Part shown: positions 48,654 to 60,677 of the stretch, in pieces
Numbering within the stretch: the stretch's first letter is position 1
How the letters are laid out: every line of letters starts with the position of its first letter
Origin: Thermothelomyces thermophilus ATCC 42464
Lineage: Eukaryota; Ascomycota; Sordariomycetes; Sordariales; Chaetomiaceae
Reading direction: 5' to 3'
Assembly (NCBI RefSeq): GCF_000226095.1
Contig: NC_016478.1
Location: 3,090,001 to 3,154,000 of the forward strand
DNA: 64,000 bases
The notes under the pieces: generated by a model
Told to the model about the DNA's origin: nothing
The model's database searches: none
Seen by the model: only the letters and a program-made list of their open reading frames with translations
Made by a program: the position numbers and the translations under genes

Positions 48654-50079
48654 TTATCCCTTCTCCCTCCTCTTTTGAAACAGCGGGCTCCGATTGACCG
48701 AGCTGGCTGCCCATGACTCTGGCACTTGTCCATCATCTCGCTCCAACCCCTCCCAGCTACGCTTCCGTCGTCGGCCCCTCGGTGGCTCGCCCAACCATCC
48801 GCATTCGTCATCATCGCTAGTTCTATCATCGTCGTCTGACCAGTAGCCATCGCCGCTATCGAGCCGGCCGTCGCCCTGGGTCGAAAGCGACCTCTTCTTT
48901 GGACTGACACTTCGATTCTGGGATCGCGCGGACTCAAAAACCTGAGCACTAGACCTGACATCCAGTCCTCTCAGGGTTCTGGTTTCGGTCTCGCCTCTGG
49001 CCTTGTCCCACAGGCGAACGACGTATTCGAGTTCCGACAGGAAGAACGGCATATGTTCATCCGTGAATATGCACCAGGCGAAGCGTGCGAAGAGGCACTC
49101 GACGCTGATGCCGCGAATCGGCTGGGGTAAGCGGTTATGATATAGGCCCACCAGTTCAGGCGAGCCCGACGGCAGCAGCACGTGAGTGACAAGTTGGAAA
49201 GACTCGGATGTATATGCGCCAAATTGTTTAGGCACGAAGGTGAAGCGCCGAGCATCGAAGAGATGATGCAGGTCTTTACGGAGGATGAGCATGTTTTTGT
49301 CGTCGTTGATAGCTGCTACTTCTAGCGGTCGCCGGCAGTATCTACAAGTGATTAATCGTCAGCTTCCATCAGTCAATCGATAGTACAACTACACTCTCGA
49401 GAGCGCAAAAAGCAGCACGAAACCTTACCTATCCAATTTGTTCGATACAAACCAAAGCCTTTCTCCCTCCGGAACGAGGTGTGCCTTCTCAACGGCATCC
49501 ATATAGCCAGATATCCGGCACGTAATGTCGCGATCCATTGCCGCCGCAGGCCCCTTCAGAGTCGGACGTGGCAGAATGAACTCGGGCAACTGGAGGTTCC
49601 TCCACGGCGGCGGAAGATTGCCGTGCGGGAAGCGCCAGTGATGGAACGATGGGATGACGGGATATTTGACTGCAACGGAAATGGTTATAGTCAGACAAGG
49701 TGGCTCCAACTCCAGCGGAGGAAGAAAGAAGTATGTATCTGAGAGGAGATATACATGACGATGGGTCGTGTCCCTTAACGCAGAAAAAGTACTCGCTCCC
49801 GTGGAGCAAGCCGTCGTTCGGGCGGTTGACTTGTTGAAAAATGGCGTCCTCCGTCAAGTCTTTCTGTGCCAGGTACCCATCGTCCCAGCCCACGCCGGCA
49901 ACGATGCAGCAAGCTGTCAACGCAATATCGAAGTCGAGCCCGCCGCCGTCTGCGGCCATGAGCACGAGAAGGTCAGGAGCCGAGCTGGGGTAGGCCGGGT
50001 GTCGAAATCGCACGGCGCGCGGTGTTGATCCTAGAGCATACGCTGCCGCTGGCGGCGTGAAGGGACGTAGTGCGACCAT
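48654..50079 (-). CDS. HNH_2-family nuclease-like protein
   Basis: Member of a fungal family with an HNH_2-type domain, common in accessory gene sets; its biological role is not established. Three exons: 49755-50079, 49429-49669 and 48654-49341; 417 residues with exact phases. The domain runs from CRISGYMDAVEKAHLVPEGE through RLWFVSNKLDRYCRRPLEVA to NMLILRKDLHHLFDARRFTF (about residues 165-230). The AHLVP histidine, the DDKN asparagine and the DLHHLFD histidines match the metal-binding pattern. The C-terminal 120 residues are charged (DSGDGYWSDDDDRTSDDDE, then RGRRRKRSWEG). The start is the first ATG in frame that leaves no stop. Confidence 0.85.
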
Positions 50080-50573
50080 CTTACGGACGACTAGCAATCG
50101 AGTAACTGGATTAGTCTGATCTCGTCCGTCGCGGTCTGTCGACCGAGTGTTTTTGAGGCGTGGTTGCCGGTCAACAGACCCCACAATCGATAAGATAAGT
50201 TCCTGTTCGGCTGCGGCGCAGGAACGGTCCGATGGCCAAGGCAGCCGCCGAGGTGGGGAATGACTTTTTGTGGTGGACCGGGCCCTACTACACTAGGGTT
50301 CCCGGCCCCACCAGGGTTGTAGCCACCCACATCTTCCCTGCAGGGTGGCCCTGGTCAGCCTCTTCCTTCTTCCTTCTCCATCATCATCATCAACCACTAT
50401 TAACTCCATAGCAGTTATACGAAGATCGTTGATTTCCGCATCTATCCATCCATCTACCACACTTTTGAATGAAAATTATGTATGGGAACAGAGCAATAAC
50501 AAAAAAAAACTTCTCACAAGTTTTTAGCCGCTGTTATCCAACCCAAGGTTCCCACCCTTCACGTTGACCCTCG
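50080..50573. other. Intergenic spacer, no gene seen
   Basis: About 0.5 kb between the HNH_2 start and the GT90 stop, both on the minus strand. No coding frame; 50360-50510 is pyrimidine- and AT-rich. Confidence 0.5.
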
Positions 50574-53522
50574 TCAGTCTGTTAATAATGGCCCCCGCGT
50601 GACGTCCGCCAGCCTTGCAAGCTCGAGCACCAAGCGCCACAGATAGACCTTGAAATCGACGTCGCGCATCGCCCGGGCGGCCCACTGGGCCCCTTCCTCG
50701 CCGACCCGGCGCGCCGCCTCGCGGCCCCTGTCGGTGCCGAGGAACCACGCGACCAGCTCGGGCAGCTCGCCCATGCCGACGCTGACGGGGACGTAGTGCA
50801 CCCAGGGGACGACGAGCCCGCCGCCATCACCACTACCGCCGCCGTGCCACCACTCGCGCAGCACCGTCTGCTTGAGCACGCACGACCGCGACGCCAGCAG
50901 CCGGCGGAACCGGCCCGAGATGCCGTTGCCGTCCAGGTCCAGCACCAGCCGCGCCCGCAGCGCCGCGCCCGCCGCCTGCCGCGCCCACCGCGCCCGCCCG
51001 CGCAGGTGCGCCCGCTCCCGCCGGCACACCGCCCCCGGCCGGCACTGGAAGATGCGCGTCGCGTACGCCCGGTACAGCCGCGTGTTGAGGAAGCCGGTCC
51101 GGGTCGCTCGGATGGCGGGCGCTGACTGGTCGTTGGATTCTTCTTGCCGGAGGTAGATGTGTTGTTGTTCGGGGTCCAAGTTCTGCGCCAGGGCGAGGAA
51201 GCGCTGGCGGTGGAAGCGGCGCCAGTCGTTGTCCGTCCTCGCCACGCCCCCCGTGGTCGACCCGGCCCAGTACAGGTGGTCCGACTTGTGCGACCAGGGC
51301 ACGTCGTCCGACGGCTCGTACCGGAACTCGGGCTCCACCACGTACGCCGGCGACGGGAACGGAATGTCCGACATGGTCGACGGCTTCCCCGTCGAGAGCA
51401 CCGGCACCAGGCCCTCGATCAGCCGGAACGACGCCGGCGCCCGGAACAGCCCGTGCGTCTCCGCATACTCTGGGTGCGCGCAGAGGTCGAGCGCGGCACT
51501 GAGGTTGGTCACGAGCGGGAGCCCGTACGTCTCGACCGGGGGAGGCGGAGGCGGAGGTGACCGCCGCCCTCGCTCCCGGTCGACCCGTGAGGCGCCGCAG
51601 TACTTGGTGATGGCGTCCCAGGTCGGGCGCTCGGCAAAGTCGGTGACGCTGAGGGTCTTCTTCTTGTCCGGGCTTGGAGGTCCCGATCCCGGCGGGATGA
51701 GGACTCTCGGTTCGTCGAGGTGGTTGACCAAAAACTTGGCATCTGGCAGGACGCCGGGAAGATCGCCCAACAACGTGTTGAACAGGTCTCCGATGTGCCT
51801 GTCGAACGTTCGCACGGGATGGCTGCAGCTGGTCTCTGCGGTGGCGCCCGAAAAGGAGCAGAGCCACAGGTCGATGCCGGCCGTGTCGTACGCTTCGTCC
51901 ATGATCTGCGCCACCTCTTTGCCGCCGAGCCTCCAAAATGGCGAGACGGACTCGGAAATCATATCGAACTCGTCGACGATGGGCGATCGATTCTCCACGG
52001 CAAACTCGAACCACTCTCTGAATCCGGGGGGCGGCTCGATCCCGTACCGGCGTCGATATTCCTCCACCGCGGCCGAGTACGTCCTCGACTGCCGTTCCAG
52101 CAGCCGCTCAAAGTCGGCCTTCGCACTTCGTATAAGGACCTCGACCGGGTGCTCGAGCGAATGCAAGGCTGCCGATTGCGCCCTCCCGATGGCCGCCGTA
52201 TTGGCCAGGTACGGCCCGACAGAGACGAGGCATAGAGCCCACAGGAGCAGCCTGCCTCTGGCCTGCTTCGGAATTGCCGAGACCAGCTGAGCAAGGACGA
52301 GAAGAGAGACAATGACGGGCAAGGCGGCATCGAGGTCGGAGAGCTGAAACGAGGGGTCTTGGCTGGCCACCAAGCCAAACGTCCCCAGCGTCGTGGCAGT
52401 ACACCAGGAGGTGTGGCGGGCCTGCAGAGAAGTAAATAATTATAGGACCCCCACGATGAGAGGGAAGGAACAAAAAAAAAAAAAAAAACCTACCGTCTGG
52501 ATCGAAAAGTGCCAAAAGCCAGCTTTGAGCAAACCCAACAGAGGCACGGTCCAGCCCAGCTCAATGCTCTGTATCCCAAATGCACAAGCTTGAACACCTA
52601 GCACACCCCCTAGAAGGATAAGAATTCTGTGAGAGAGGGGCTGGATGGCCTCTTCGATGTCGGGTATAAGCGGGAGAAGGCGAGGACCACCGGCGGACCG
52701 GGGCATCAAGGCAGCGTAAACAAGGAGCAGCGCGGCCGCCGGAAGGAGTGGCAGCGCCAGTTCCAGGAGACTCCAATCGACCAGGGCGAGCATCGCAACT
52801 GCGGCAACCAGGGTCGTGCCCCAGACCGTGTTGGCGAGGGCGGCGAGCCCAGACTGGGGGGGACTCGGGGCCATCCGGGGCCGGAGCTTCCTGTCCGCTA
52901 CCAGGAGAAGCGGTGTCAACGCCGGCTGGGGCATGATCTCTGAATCAGGATCCCATTCCGACCGCGTATGACAGAAGCAGCTGAGAGAGGGATGACTTAC
53001 AAAGAGGCTGATCTCCCCGATCTCGGCCGCGTAGCAGCAGGCCACCACGATCCCCGCCGCGACAGCCCATACCGACCTCTCCGACGCGTCCTTGCTGCCG
53101 CCGACATGACCGGCACCGCCGCCGCCGCCGCCGCCGGCGGACGCACCATCATCCGGCCACAGCAGGCCCATCCCTCCTTCCAGGAGCTCGTCATCACCCT
53201 CATCCGCCCGCGCCCTCATCGCTCCCGACCTCCTCCTCCTCCTCCTCTTCCCAACCATTCCGGCCACCGCAGCCAGGAGCGCCCAGCAGACCGCCTCCGA
53301 CACGACCTCGCCCGCCTGGCTGACGCCGCCGGCGGCCGTGGACAGCGACGACAACCGGTGTGCCCCGGAGGCGCTCAGCGCTGCCAGCCCGGCGGCGATG
53401 GCGGCGGTGGTGGCAGTGGTGGTCACGGGGCGGCCTGGGTCCTCGACCTCGCCGCCGCGGAGGAGAGCCCAGGGTTGGGGCTCGAACCACCGTCGTCGCC
53501 GCCAGGATGGTGCCGCCACCAT
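50574..53522 (-). CDS. GT90 / CAP10-type glycosyltransferase, multi-membrane-span
   Basis: Glycosyltransferase family 90, related to the cryptococcal capsule protein CAP10/xylosyltransferases and animal POGLUTs, expected in Golgi or ER. Three exons, all phase 0: 53001-53522, 52494-52937 and 50574-52421; 937 residues. The N-terminal 400 residues hold several hydrophobic segments (AVAAGIVVACCYAAEIG, VWGTTLVAAVAMLALVDWSL, LLPAAALLLVYAALM, ILILLGGVLGVQACAFGI, DAALPVIVSLLVLAQLV), more than the single span of classic CAP10. The catalytic region includes GIDLWLCSFSGATAETSC, PWSHKSDHLYWAGSTTGGVA, WRRFHRQRFLALA, a Cys-rich RIFQCRPGAVCRRE and ARLVLDLDGNGISGRFRRLL with SCVLKQTVLREWW. Near the C-terminus is VHYVPVSVGMGELPELVAWF. 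The initial Met is followed by a Gly/Arg-rich loop in repeat-prone DNA, and a CT/GA microsatellite lies directly upstream. Confidence 0.87.
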
Positions 53523-53606
53523 TTCTCTCTCTCTCTCTCTCTTTCCCCCACTCTCTCTCCCTCAAACTCTCTTTTCCCGTCCCACACGCGCACACACACA
53601 CACACG

Positions 53607-53639
<33 letters not shown>
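53523..53639. repeat. (CT)n / (CA)n microsatellite in GT90 promoter
   Basis: CT-rich runs at 53523-53571 and 53608-53637 flank a short CA run (53587-53605). This is immediately upstream of the GT90 ATG, so probably in its leader. Confidence 0.8.
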
Positions 53640-53640
<1 letters not shown>

Positions 53641-54901
53641 GGCTATCCCCTGCCTCGGCACGACCTGCCCGCTTAGACCGTGGCGGGTGAGTGGGGATAG
53701 AGACCGGCAGCGGCGTTCTTACATTGAGACAGGCTAGACAGAGTGGGGAAGGGGGATGTGTAATCCGTGAGTGTAGGGCGAATAGTTGGTAAGGAGAGAC
53801 GCGGTTGATTTTGAGTTTGGATCTGGTGGATACTTAACGAGAGCGTGGCCAGGGGGTTGAGCCTACCCTAGCCTGAGGCTCGGAATGTTCACGACAGGGT
53901 GGCATCAGAGGACCAACGGGGCACGAAGACCCTCCATACACAGTATATCTATTGGCTGGAGACGTCGTCTTGGCTAGAGTGGCTACGCTAGTCAGGGGCT
54001 CGGCAACAGGGGGTGGCGGATCACAGACTAGATCTGGGCGCTTTCGGCGTTAGCAGAGAGGAAACCGTTTTCATCGATCCAAGTGGTCGTTCTTTGTCTG
54101 GTCGATACAGCCGCGGCAAACGGAGCCAATCCGATCAAGAAGAGAAAAAAAAAGAAAGGCAGGAAAGCGAGCAGAAATAAAATCTCAGAGGTGTTTCAAT
54201 GGATCAATTTGCAAAACACCCCAAATTCAGATCATTAAGTTAACCCATCGACCCTAGCCATGACACAAATAGCTAATTATTACTACCTAGTGTACCTTAA
54301 ATAGAGCAACTCGCATCCCGCGCGCTCCGATCAGCCCCGGGTGGCAGCGCGTCAACTGCGACCAGACTGTGGCTGATTAAGGGGCAATTACGTATAGAAT
54401 ATCACGTATTACACGGCCATCGAGCGGTCCAGCAGGACAAGAATTGATGCATCATGTTGTTGCTGTTGATTAAACCCTGGATCCGCTAACGTAAGTACCT
54501 TAGTCATGGCATCATCACGACAACTTTGGTTTGTGTTAATTATGCCCCTCTGTAAATCAGCTCCGAGCGGCCGGATTTCGACTTTGAACCTCTCTTCTCC
54601 CTTGGGTGACACTCTCTCTTCCTGAGTACGATCCTCACACTCCCCCGTACTCCAATGAGAATCAAGCCTCACGGGGGGAGATGCCATTATCACCTGACAG
54701 CACGGCGATCCTCCTCCCCGATCATTCATTTTTTTATCGCACTTAGTTTGTCACGGGGACGATTAATGTAATTACGGCGCGTGTACCAGTCATGTCTAAT
54801 CGCCATCCAGATTATTACCTAGCTTCACCTCCACCTCCCCGCGCACACAGCACAAAACATATTAATATGTAATTAATATGCACATCTTGACTAGGTACTA
54901 A
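53640..54901. other. Intergenic spacer, no gene seen
   Basis: About 1.3 kb between the GT90 promoter and the 3' end of the Clr5-ankyrin gene. AT-rich near 54180-54300 and 54720-54900, the latter with the palindrome ACATATTAATATGT at 54857-54870, likely in the ankyrin gene's 3' untranslated region. Confidence 0.5.
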
Positions 54902-57593
54902 TTAAACCCCTCTCATCCTCCACTCCCTCACAACAGCCGGCTCCCCTACGTGCACATACCCGACCCCCCACCCCCTCCGGCCGGTGAGCAGGACGCGGCA
55001 GGCCTCGAGGCGGGCGTACAGGCCGACGTGGGCGCGGGCGCGGGGGCCGCAGACCTCGGCGTCGAGGAGCTCGAGCAGGCCCCTCCCGTCGGCGTCGCGG
55101 GCGTGCGCGTTGGCGCCGCCCTCGAGCAGGGTCGCGAGGGCGACCTTGCGGCCGAGGCGGGCGGCCAGGAGCAGGGGGGTCTCGCCGCGGCGGTTGCGCG
55201 CCTCGAGCCGCGCGCCCGCGCGCACCAGCGCCTCCAGGATCGCCTGCAGCGTGCGCGCCTTGTCGTCCTGGTCGTCCGACACGTGCTCGATGAAGGCCAT
55301 CAGCGGCGTGTACCCGCGCCGGTCGTAGTGCGACACCGACACCGAGACGGACGGGTGCAGCAGCGAGTGCAGGTGGCGGAGCCGAGTCGGGAGAGTCCCC
55401 TCGACCGGCCCGCCGCCGCCGATCGGAGAAGAGGAAAGCTGCCCACCTGCGGAGGCTGGCGGGGAAGAGGATGCTGTTTTCGTCATTTTTGTCGCTGTTG
55501 CCGTCGTCGTATTGGCGGCGGCGACGGCGGCGACGGTGGTGGTGATGGTGGAAGTGGTGGTTCCCGCTGTTGCTGCCGTAACGGTTGTTGTTGTTGTTGT
55601 TACTGCTGCTGCTGAACCGGATGGCTCTCTGGACTCGTGTTTTTTGCGCTTGAGGTTTGGCCGACTGCCCGACGAAGAGGAGGATGACGAGCGGACGTGG
55701 CGGTCCATAGCTTGCTGGTCGAGAATTGCTTCGGCGAGACAGTGCAGACCATTTCGGCCATCGGCATCTTCGATGCTGGGGTTGGTGTAGGAAGACTGGA
55801 TGACTTGTACGAGGCGCGCATGGTAAGCGAGGAGCGATCCCTCCGAGGTGGCGGACTTGGGCCGGCTGGATGGGCTTGCACGAGCAATATTATCTTCGAC
55901 CTGCGGGGAGGGACTGCCCATCCGACGGGGCGGGATGTACGGGCTTGGACTGGCCGCGGCGGGGTCTGGGACTGGGCTGAAGCCGAATGCATCACGGCGA
56001 GTGACAAGCGTCGGGTCAAAGGCAGACACGAGGCCGGCGAGGAGTGCCTGGTCCCTGAGGAGGGAGTGCGCCCGGTGGAAGAAGGTCCTCCCGTAGACGT
56101 CGGTCTCGTGAACCAAGCCTGGGCAGTGTTCCACGACATGCGCTAGAAGCTGCCTCAGAGGGGCGGAAGGGTTCGAGAGGTCGGAAAACCACTCAAGGTT
56201 CAGAACATGAAGAAAGGTCTGAACGGCGGTGTTGACTGCTGCCAACTCTCCGCTGCTTCTGGCGCTCAGCACCATCTCAAGCAGCCTGTCTTGGTAACCA
56301 TCCAGCGCGGCGAATAGGTGCAACGGCGTGTTTCCAAAGCTGTCTCTTAGACTAAGCCCCCCCGGCGACGGCTGACTCAGGACATGTCGTGCCCTGTCGC
56401 TGAGCTCTCCGGTGGGGAGCAGCCACGAGTTCGGAGCAGCAGCGGTATGTTTAGCGATGGAACACCAACAGTTCCCTCCTCCGTGCGGCTGCCCTGGAAA
56501 GTCGGCACAGCTCCGAGTGTGGGCGGTGAGAAAGTCGCCCGGAAGCGCGAACCCGGGGTCCGGAAATGGTTCGTATGGCTCGGTCGCGACATTATCGTTC
56601 GGGAGTTCGGCTGGTCCGGACCCCTCGCTCAGCGCTGCCGAGGGGCGGCGCCCTGAAGACCGATCATCAGAGCACACCGAGATGGTGAATTCCCTGACGA
56701 GCGACGACAGTTGCATGGCAAATTGGGTAGAACAGTTGGATACACGTCGTTTGATGTCCTGAATTCCAGCCATGTAGCTTTCTGCTCCCGACTCTTCGGT
56801 TGGATCCGGGCGCGGGGTTGGAAACGTCAAGCATGCCGTATTGAAGGTAACGGGAGGGGTAGTGAGATGAAATGATGCGGTATCTTCTGTCTTGACACTT
56901 TGCCCAGACTGTAGGGTCTGTTCTGACCTTCGAGAGCTGCTCTCTCGCTACGAGAACAAAGGAAGGCACAGTTAGCGTACAAAGTAGACTCACACAACCG
57001 GAATTGAGGTTTACCTGTCCAAAGTCGAGCACCGTGGTGGTGCGCCTGCTCCTTGCCGATTTCCTTCTCTGGCGCCTCGGGGACATGGCGAGGCTGTTTA
57101 TCCGTTTGCTCATTTCAACGCGTGATTCCGGGCGGAGGTAACGGGGGTCATTGTCGAGAATCTTGTGGATGGTTTTCTGTGCCGAATTTTTCCTGATCAA
57201 AATGTCAGCCGTTTGGTTCTCTCTGTCGGCTGAGCAAAGACCATCTGCTCACCTCGGGCTGAAGCCGTCGTCCTCAAGCACCTTGATAATTTTCTCAAGG
57301 GACAGGGTGGAGTATAGGTAGAGTCGAGCCAACTTCCGTGATCGGGACACCGTCCACTGTGGCGGGCGTCCTATCCTGGAGCCCGAGACCGGTCCGGCGA
57401 TGGTCGAAGCAGGCGGTGAAGCCATGTCGATCGAGCCTGGGGCTGAGCTTGCAGTGAAGTGTGAGTGGTGAGGTTGGAGCGAGATCAGCCCTTCATGATG
57501 GCCATCCACTCCGCCATGGCCTCCATATAATGAATCGAGATAGGCGGCAACATGTTGTCCTGGCCGGAGCCGAGTTACTACGTTGACAGGCAT
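54902..57593 (-). CDS. Clr5-domain ankyrin-repeat protein
   Basis: Three exons: 57253-57593 (113 codons plus 2 nt), 57015-57192 and 54902-56947; 854 residues, phases exact. The N-terminal Clr5-type domain spans about residues 76-140 (RPPQWTVSRSRKLARLYLYS, TLSLEKIIKVLEDDGFSPR joined to KNSAQKTIHKILDNDPRYLR). It is a small helical module found in many fungal ankyrin/TPR proteins. A basic stretch follows (SPRRQRRKSARSRR), possibly a nuclear signal. Ankyrin repeats are seen near residue 375 (DSFGNTPLHLFAALDGYQD) and in a C-terminal group from about 719 (YDRRGYTPLMAFIE, NRRGETPLLLAARLG, DADGRGLLELLDAE). Between them is a Ser/Thr-rich linker with a long Thr/Val/Ala run (55500-55600). Function is not known; the name refers only to the domain first noted in S. 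pombe Clr5. Confidence 0.85.
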
Positions 57594-60500
57594 GGTCTTC
57601 CAGCAGGGTCAAAAAAAGTCCGCCTTCCGTGTTCGACAACGTGCGGTTTCGGCGAGCCGCCTCCATGGACTGTGCAGAAGTCCTGAGAATATGTATCGAG
57701 GGTTAGGCCAACCATTGTCCAACAACGACCAGTGCGGGGAGCCCCCCACCCATCCCCGACCTTGCTCCAGAAGCTCGTGCATGAGGGAGCTTGTCCTGAC
57801 GACGAAGCTCGTGTGGGTGTTGCCTTGGGGTCAGCCTGTAGGTGTGTTGGTGGGAGGACGATATGTCCGAGGTGGGGCGATGGTGAGGTACCCGTCTTTG
57901 TGCTAGAGAGGCACGCGTTACCCAAGTACCCCCATAAGTATAAAAAGTGGTGCGCAGGGAAGGCTTCGCTGCAGCTTCGGTGCAGCTTCTCTGCAGCTTC
58001 CGTGCAGCTGCCAATGGAGGGTTGATGTTACAGTGCGGCGCCCCTGCATGGAACAGGCGGCGTCGAAAGGCGCTGCGCCGTACCACTGCTGTCCCCCCAC
58101 TGTCCGGAACAGGCTGCAGTTCGTGTGAAACATTGCGGTGGGTTGCGTTGTGGAGCCAAATGTAGGCGCCGCGCCGCCTTCATGCGCCATGTGGCCAGCG
58201 CCATGGCAGCCCGTCGCAAGCGCCGTCCAAGGATTCAAGATTGAATTTCCGCATTTGGCGAAGCCCTTGGCGGCGGCACGCGTACGAGCCGGAGGACCAG
58301 CTCAGCTGTCAAAAGCATTCAGCTCTCTCTCATTTTGGCGAAGGCAGGTCAAAGGTAGACCGTCCAGATCGCCTCAAACACGACTTCAAACCCGCCGTTC
58401 CAGTCGTCCCTTCGTAGTCAACCGCAGCAGCATCCGGAAAAGAACAAGCAAGCCGGGACAGGGTTAGCGGTGCGGATGAGGTCGACCGCTGCGGAGATGG
58501 CTCTTGGCGCGCAGGAATGGGCCATGAGACCCGTGGGTTCGTTCCTTCTAGAAGGCTTCCATGCACACGCCGCGGTCTTGCAGCTTCGGAGGGGGGAAAT
58601 ATGGCGCAGTTCGACGGATGCCGGGTCTGTTTGCCTGTCCGCTGTGCTTGGGTTGAGTTCGCTTTCTTCCGAATCTTGGTTAGTTCCGTTGGCGAACCAC
58701 GCAGCGGAGTGACCGAGTGTTGTTCCGCCCTTTCCCCACCCAGAGACCAAGGGGACAGCCGAGAGCGGGCGACCTGGAGGTTCCGTCGAGCTCCGCACGC
58801 GGTCTGCCACTTGCAGCCGTACAGGTGAATGCAAAACGATGACTAGTTGCCATGTCAAGAAGGCACTATGAACTTCCTCTGACAAATGAAAAAGGTTGCT
58901 AAACAAAGCGTTGCATCTGCATGCAGGTACATACACCAAGTAATTATTTGGGGTCGACAGGGCGCGGGGATGAAAACTAGCCGGCCAGTGATCGTATAAG
59001 ATCGGTTTTTTTTTTTTTTTTTTCGGTATGAATTCGCAGAAGCTTTGGACGTCAGACTCGAGGTGTTAGCTTTTCTGATGGCGTGCGTTTGGCTGCTTCC
59101 TCAAGTTGCGAAGCTGATCGACAGACTCAAACCTTGCAACAAACGAACTCGGTATTAACATAACAGAGGCCAAGGTTCGGATAATGCATTCTCGTGTGAG
59201 GGCTGCAAATGTAAGTGAGGCTGAAGAGCTTGGACCAATCCGAACTCGATGGCTTCGTCAATAAGATATGTTGGCTGCCTCGGAAGTGACGTTAGGTAGG
59301 TACCTGATAAGTTCAGGTAGTAATTATGTTATAGGTTTCAAGTTCCCTCCTGCAGAGTCGGCCATGACCGGAGGGGATGCCTGAACCTTGGCTGCTGTAT
59401 CGTCACTTCCCTGTCAAAATGACCGTCAATAAGACTCGGTGCCTTCCAGATCTGGGTACCTTAGGTTAGTAGAGACAAAAGGCATCATCCCCTAGGTGAT
59501 TACGTGATGCTCGGAAACCGTCCCAAAAACCGAGGCCCTAGAGTCTGAGTGCTACAGCTCGGTGGCTGCAAATCACTACTTCTCAGAAGGCTGCAATAAT
59601 ACGACACCACAGCGGTGTTCGCGCCGTGGGCGGCACTCCTGGACCAACTGGTACGGGTCTGCAGAAGTAGTGATAAGATGCGTTGATTGTTCCAAGTGCC
59701 GGAGGCACTTCGAGATGCTGTCTAAATACATGTCAAACCCTGGCTCGTCATCCCTGTTGGTGGGTCAGCCAGATCTGACCCACTGGCAGTCAAATCCTGT
59801 AACACTGAGGATCCGAACTATTAATCATTGAAAACATTTCTCGCACAATAACGGAACCACATCTGCGCGCAATCTCAGCCGCAGAGCCTGGTCCATACAA
59901 TTCTCGAAGCGAACATTACTGCTGCTAAAATAATTCAGGTAATCTTTCGGCCAATCCGTCTCTCGTCGCGAAGCACAGTCCCCTACTTAATTAACTAAGG
60001 TCATTACCGTCCCATCGCTCCAAACCACAGAAAGGCCCCTCGGTTGTGCGCGGGCGAAGGCCACAGCCAGATATTGGTACAATACCAGCGCTGAATCGAT
60101 CGCTGTCCAATGTCGAAGCATTGAGGTAACATTCGTCTTCGTCAATGTGTTCGGCCCCATCCGGGAGTTTCCTCAGCTTGCATTATTACCGTCCGGACTT
60201 TAGGCGCCACCCGCGCCGCTCTGGATATTGGCACCGACGGTTGTATGACACAACAAGTCCCGGTAGGATTCGGGTGTGAAACCTTGCACCCGATTGGCAC
60301 AGTCTGAACTGAAACAAGTTGAGCCTCGAGTTCGGACGGCATACTACTAACCGTACTTTTGAAACCAGCTCTAGTCGGCGACTTTTGGTACCATCAATCC
60401 CAGGTAGGGAGGGAAGTTGACAGCAAGATAAGAGCAGCGTAGCATTAAGCTCCGAACAACTAACTAAGGTACCTTTGGGAGATACCTAATCAGGTACGTA

Positions 60501-60677
60501 GGGAAGTCTAAAGTACTCAACCTGAGAAAATTTAAACAAGTTGGAACGTTTTGCTCACCCAACGAGCTCATCACAGCTGATTGCAAACCGATTCTGGGAT
60601 CGTTTGTTGTGCTCCAGCCGTGTTTGCCTCGACAGGAGCGGGCAGCGCGGGAGGTTCAGAATCAATGCAGGTTCCTC
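57594..60677. other. 3-kb intergenic spacer
   Basis: No gene I can support. It contains about four short imperfect units of TGCAGCTTC type (57968-58013), a run of about 18 T (59007-59024), and several GGTACC/CCTAGG-type words (59295, 59456, 59492, 60471, 60492). Minus frames at 57703-58086 and 58418-58939 look like chance frames in GC-rich DNA. Confidence 0.5.
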
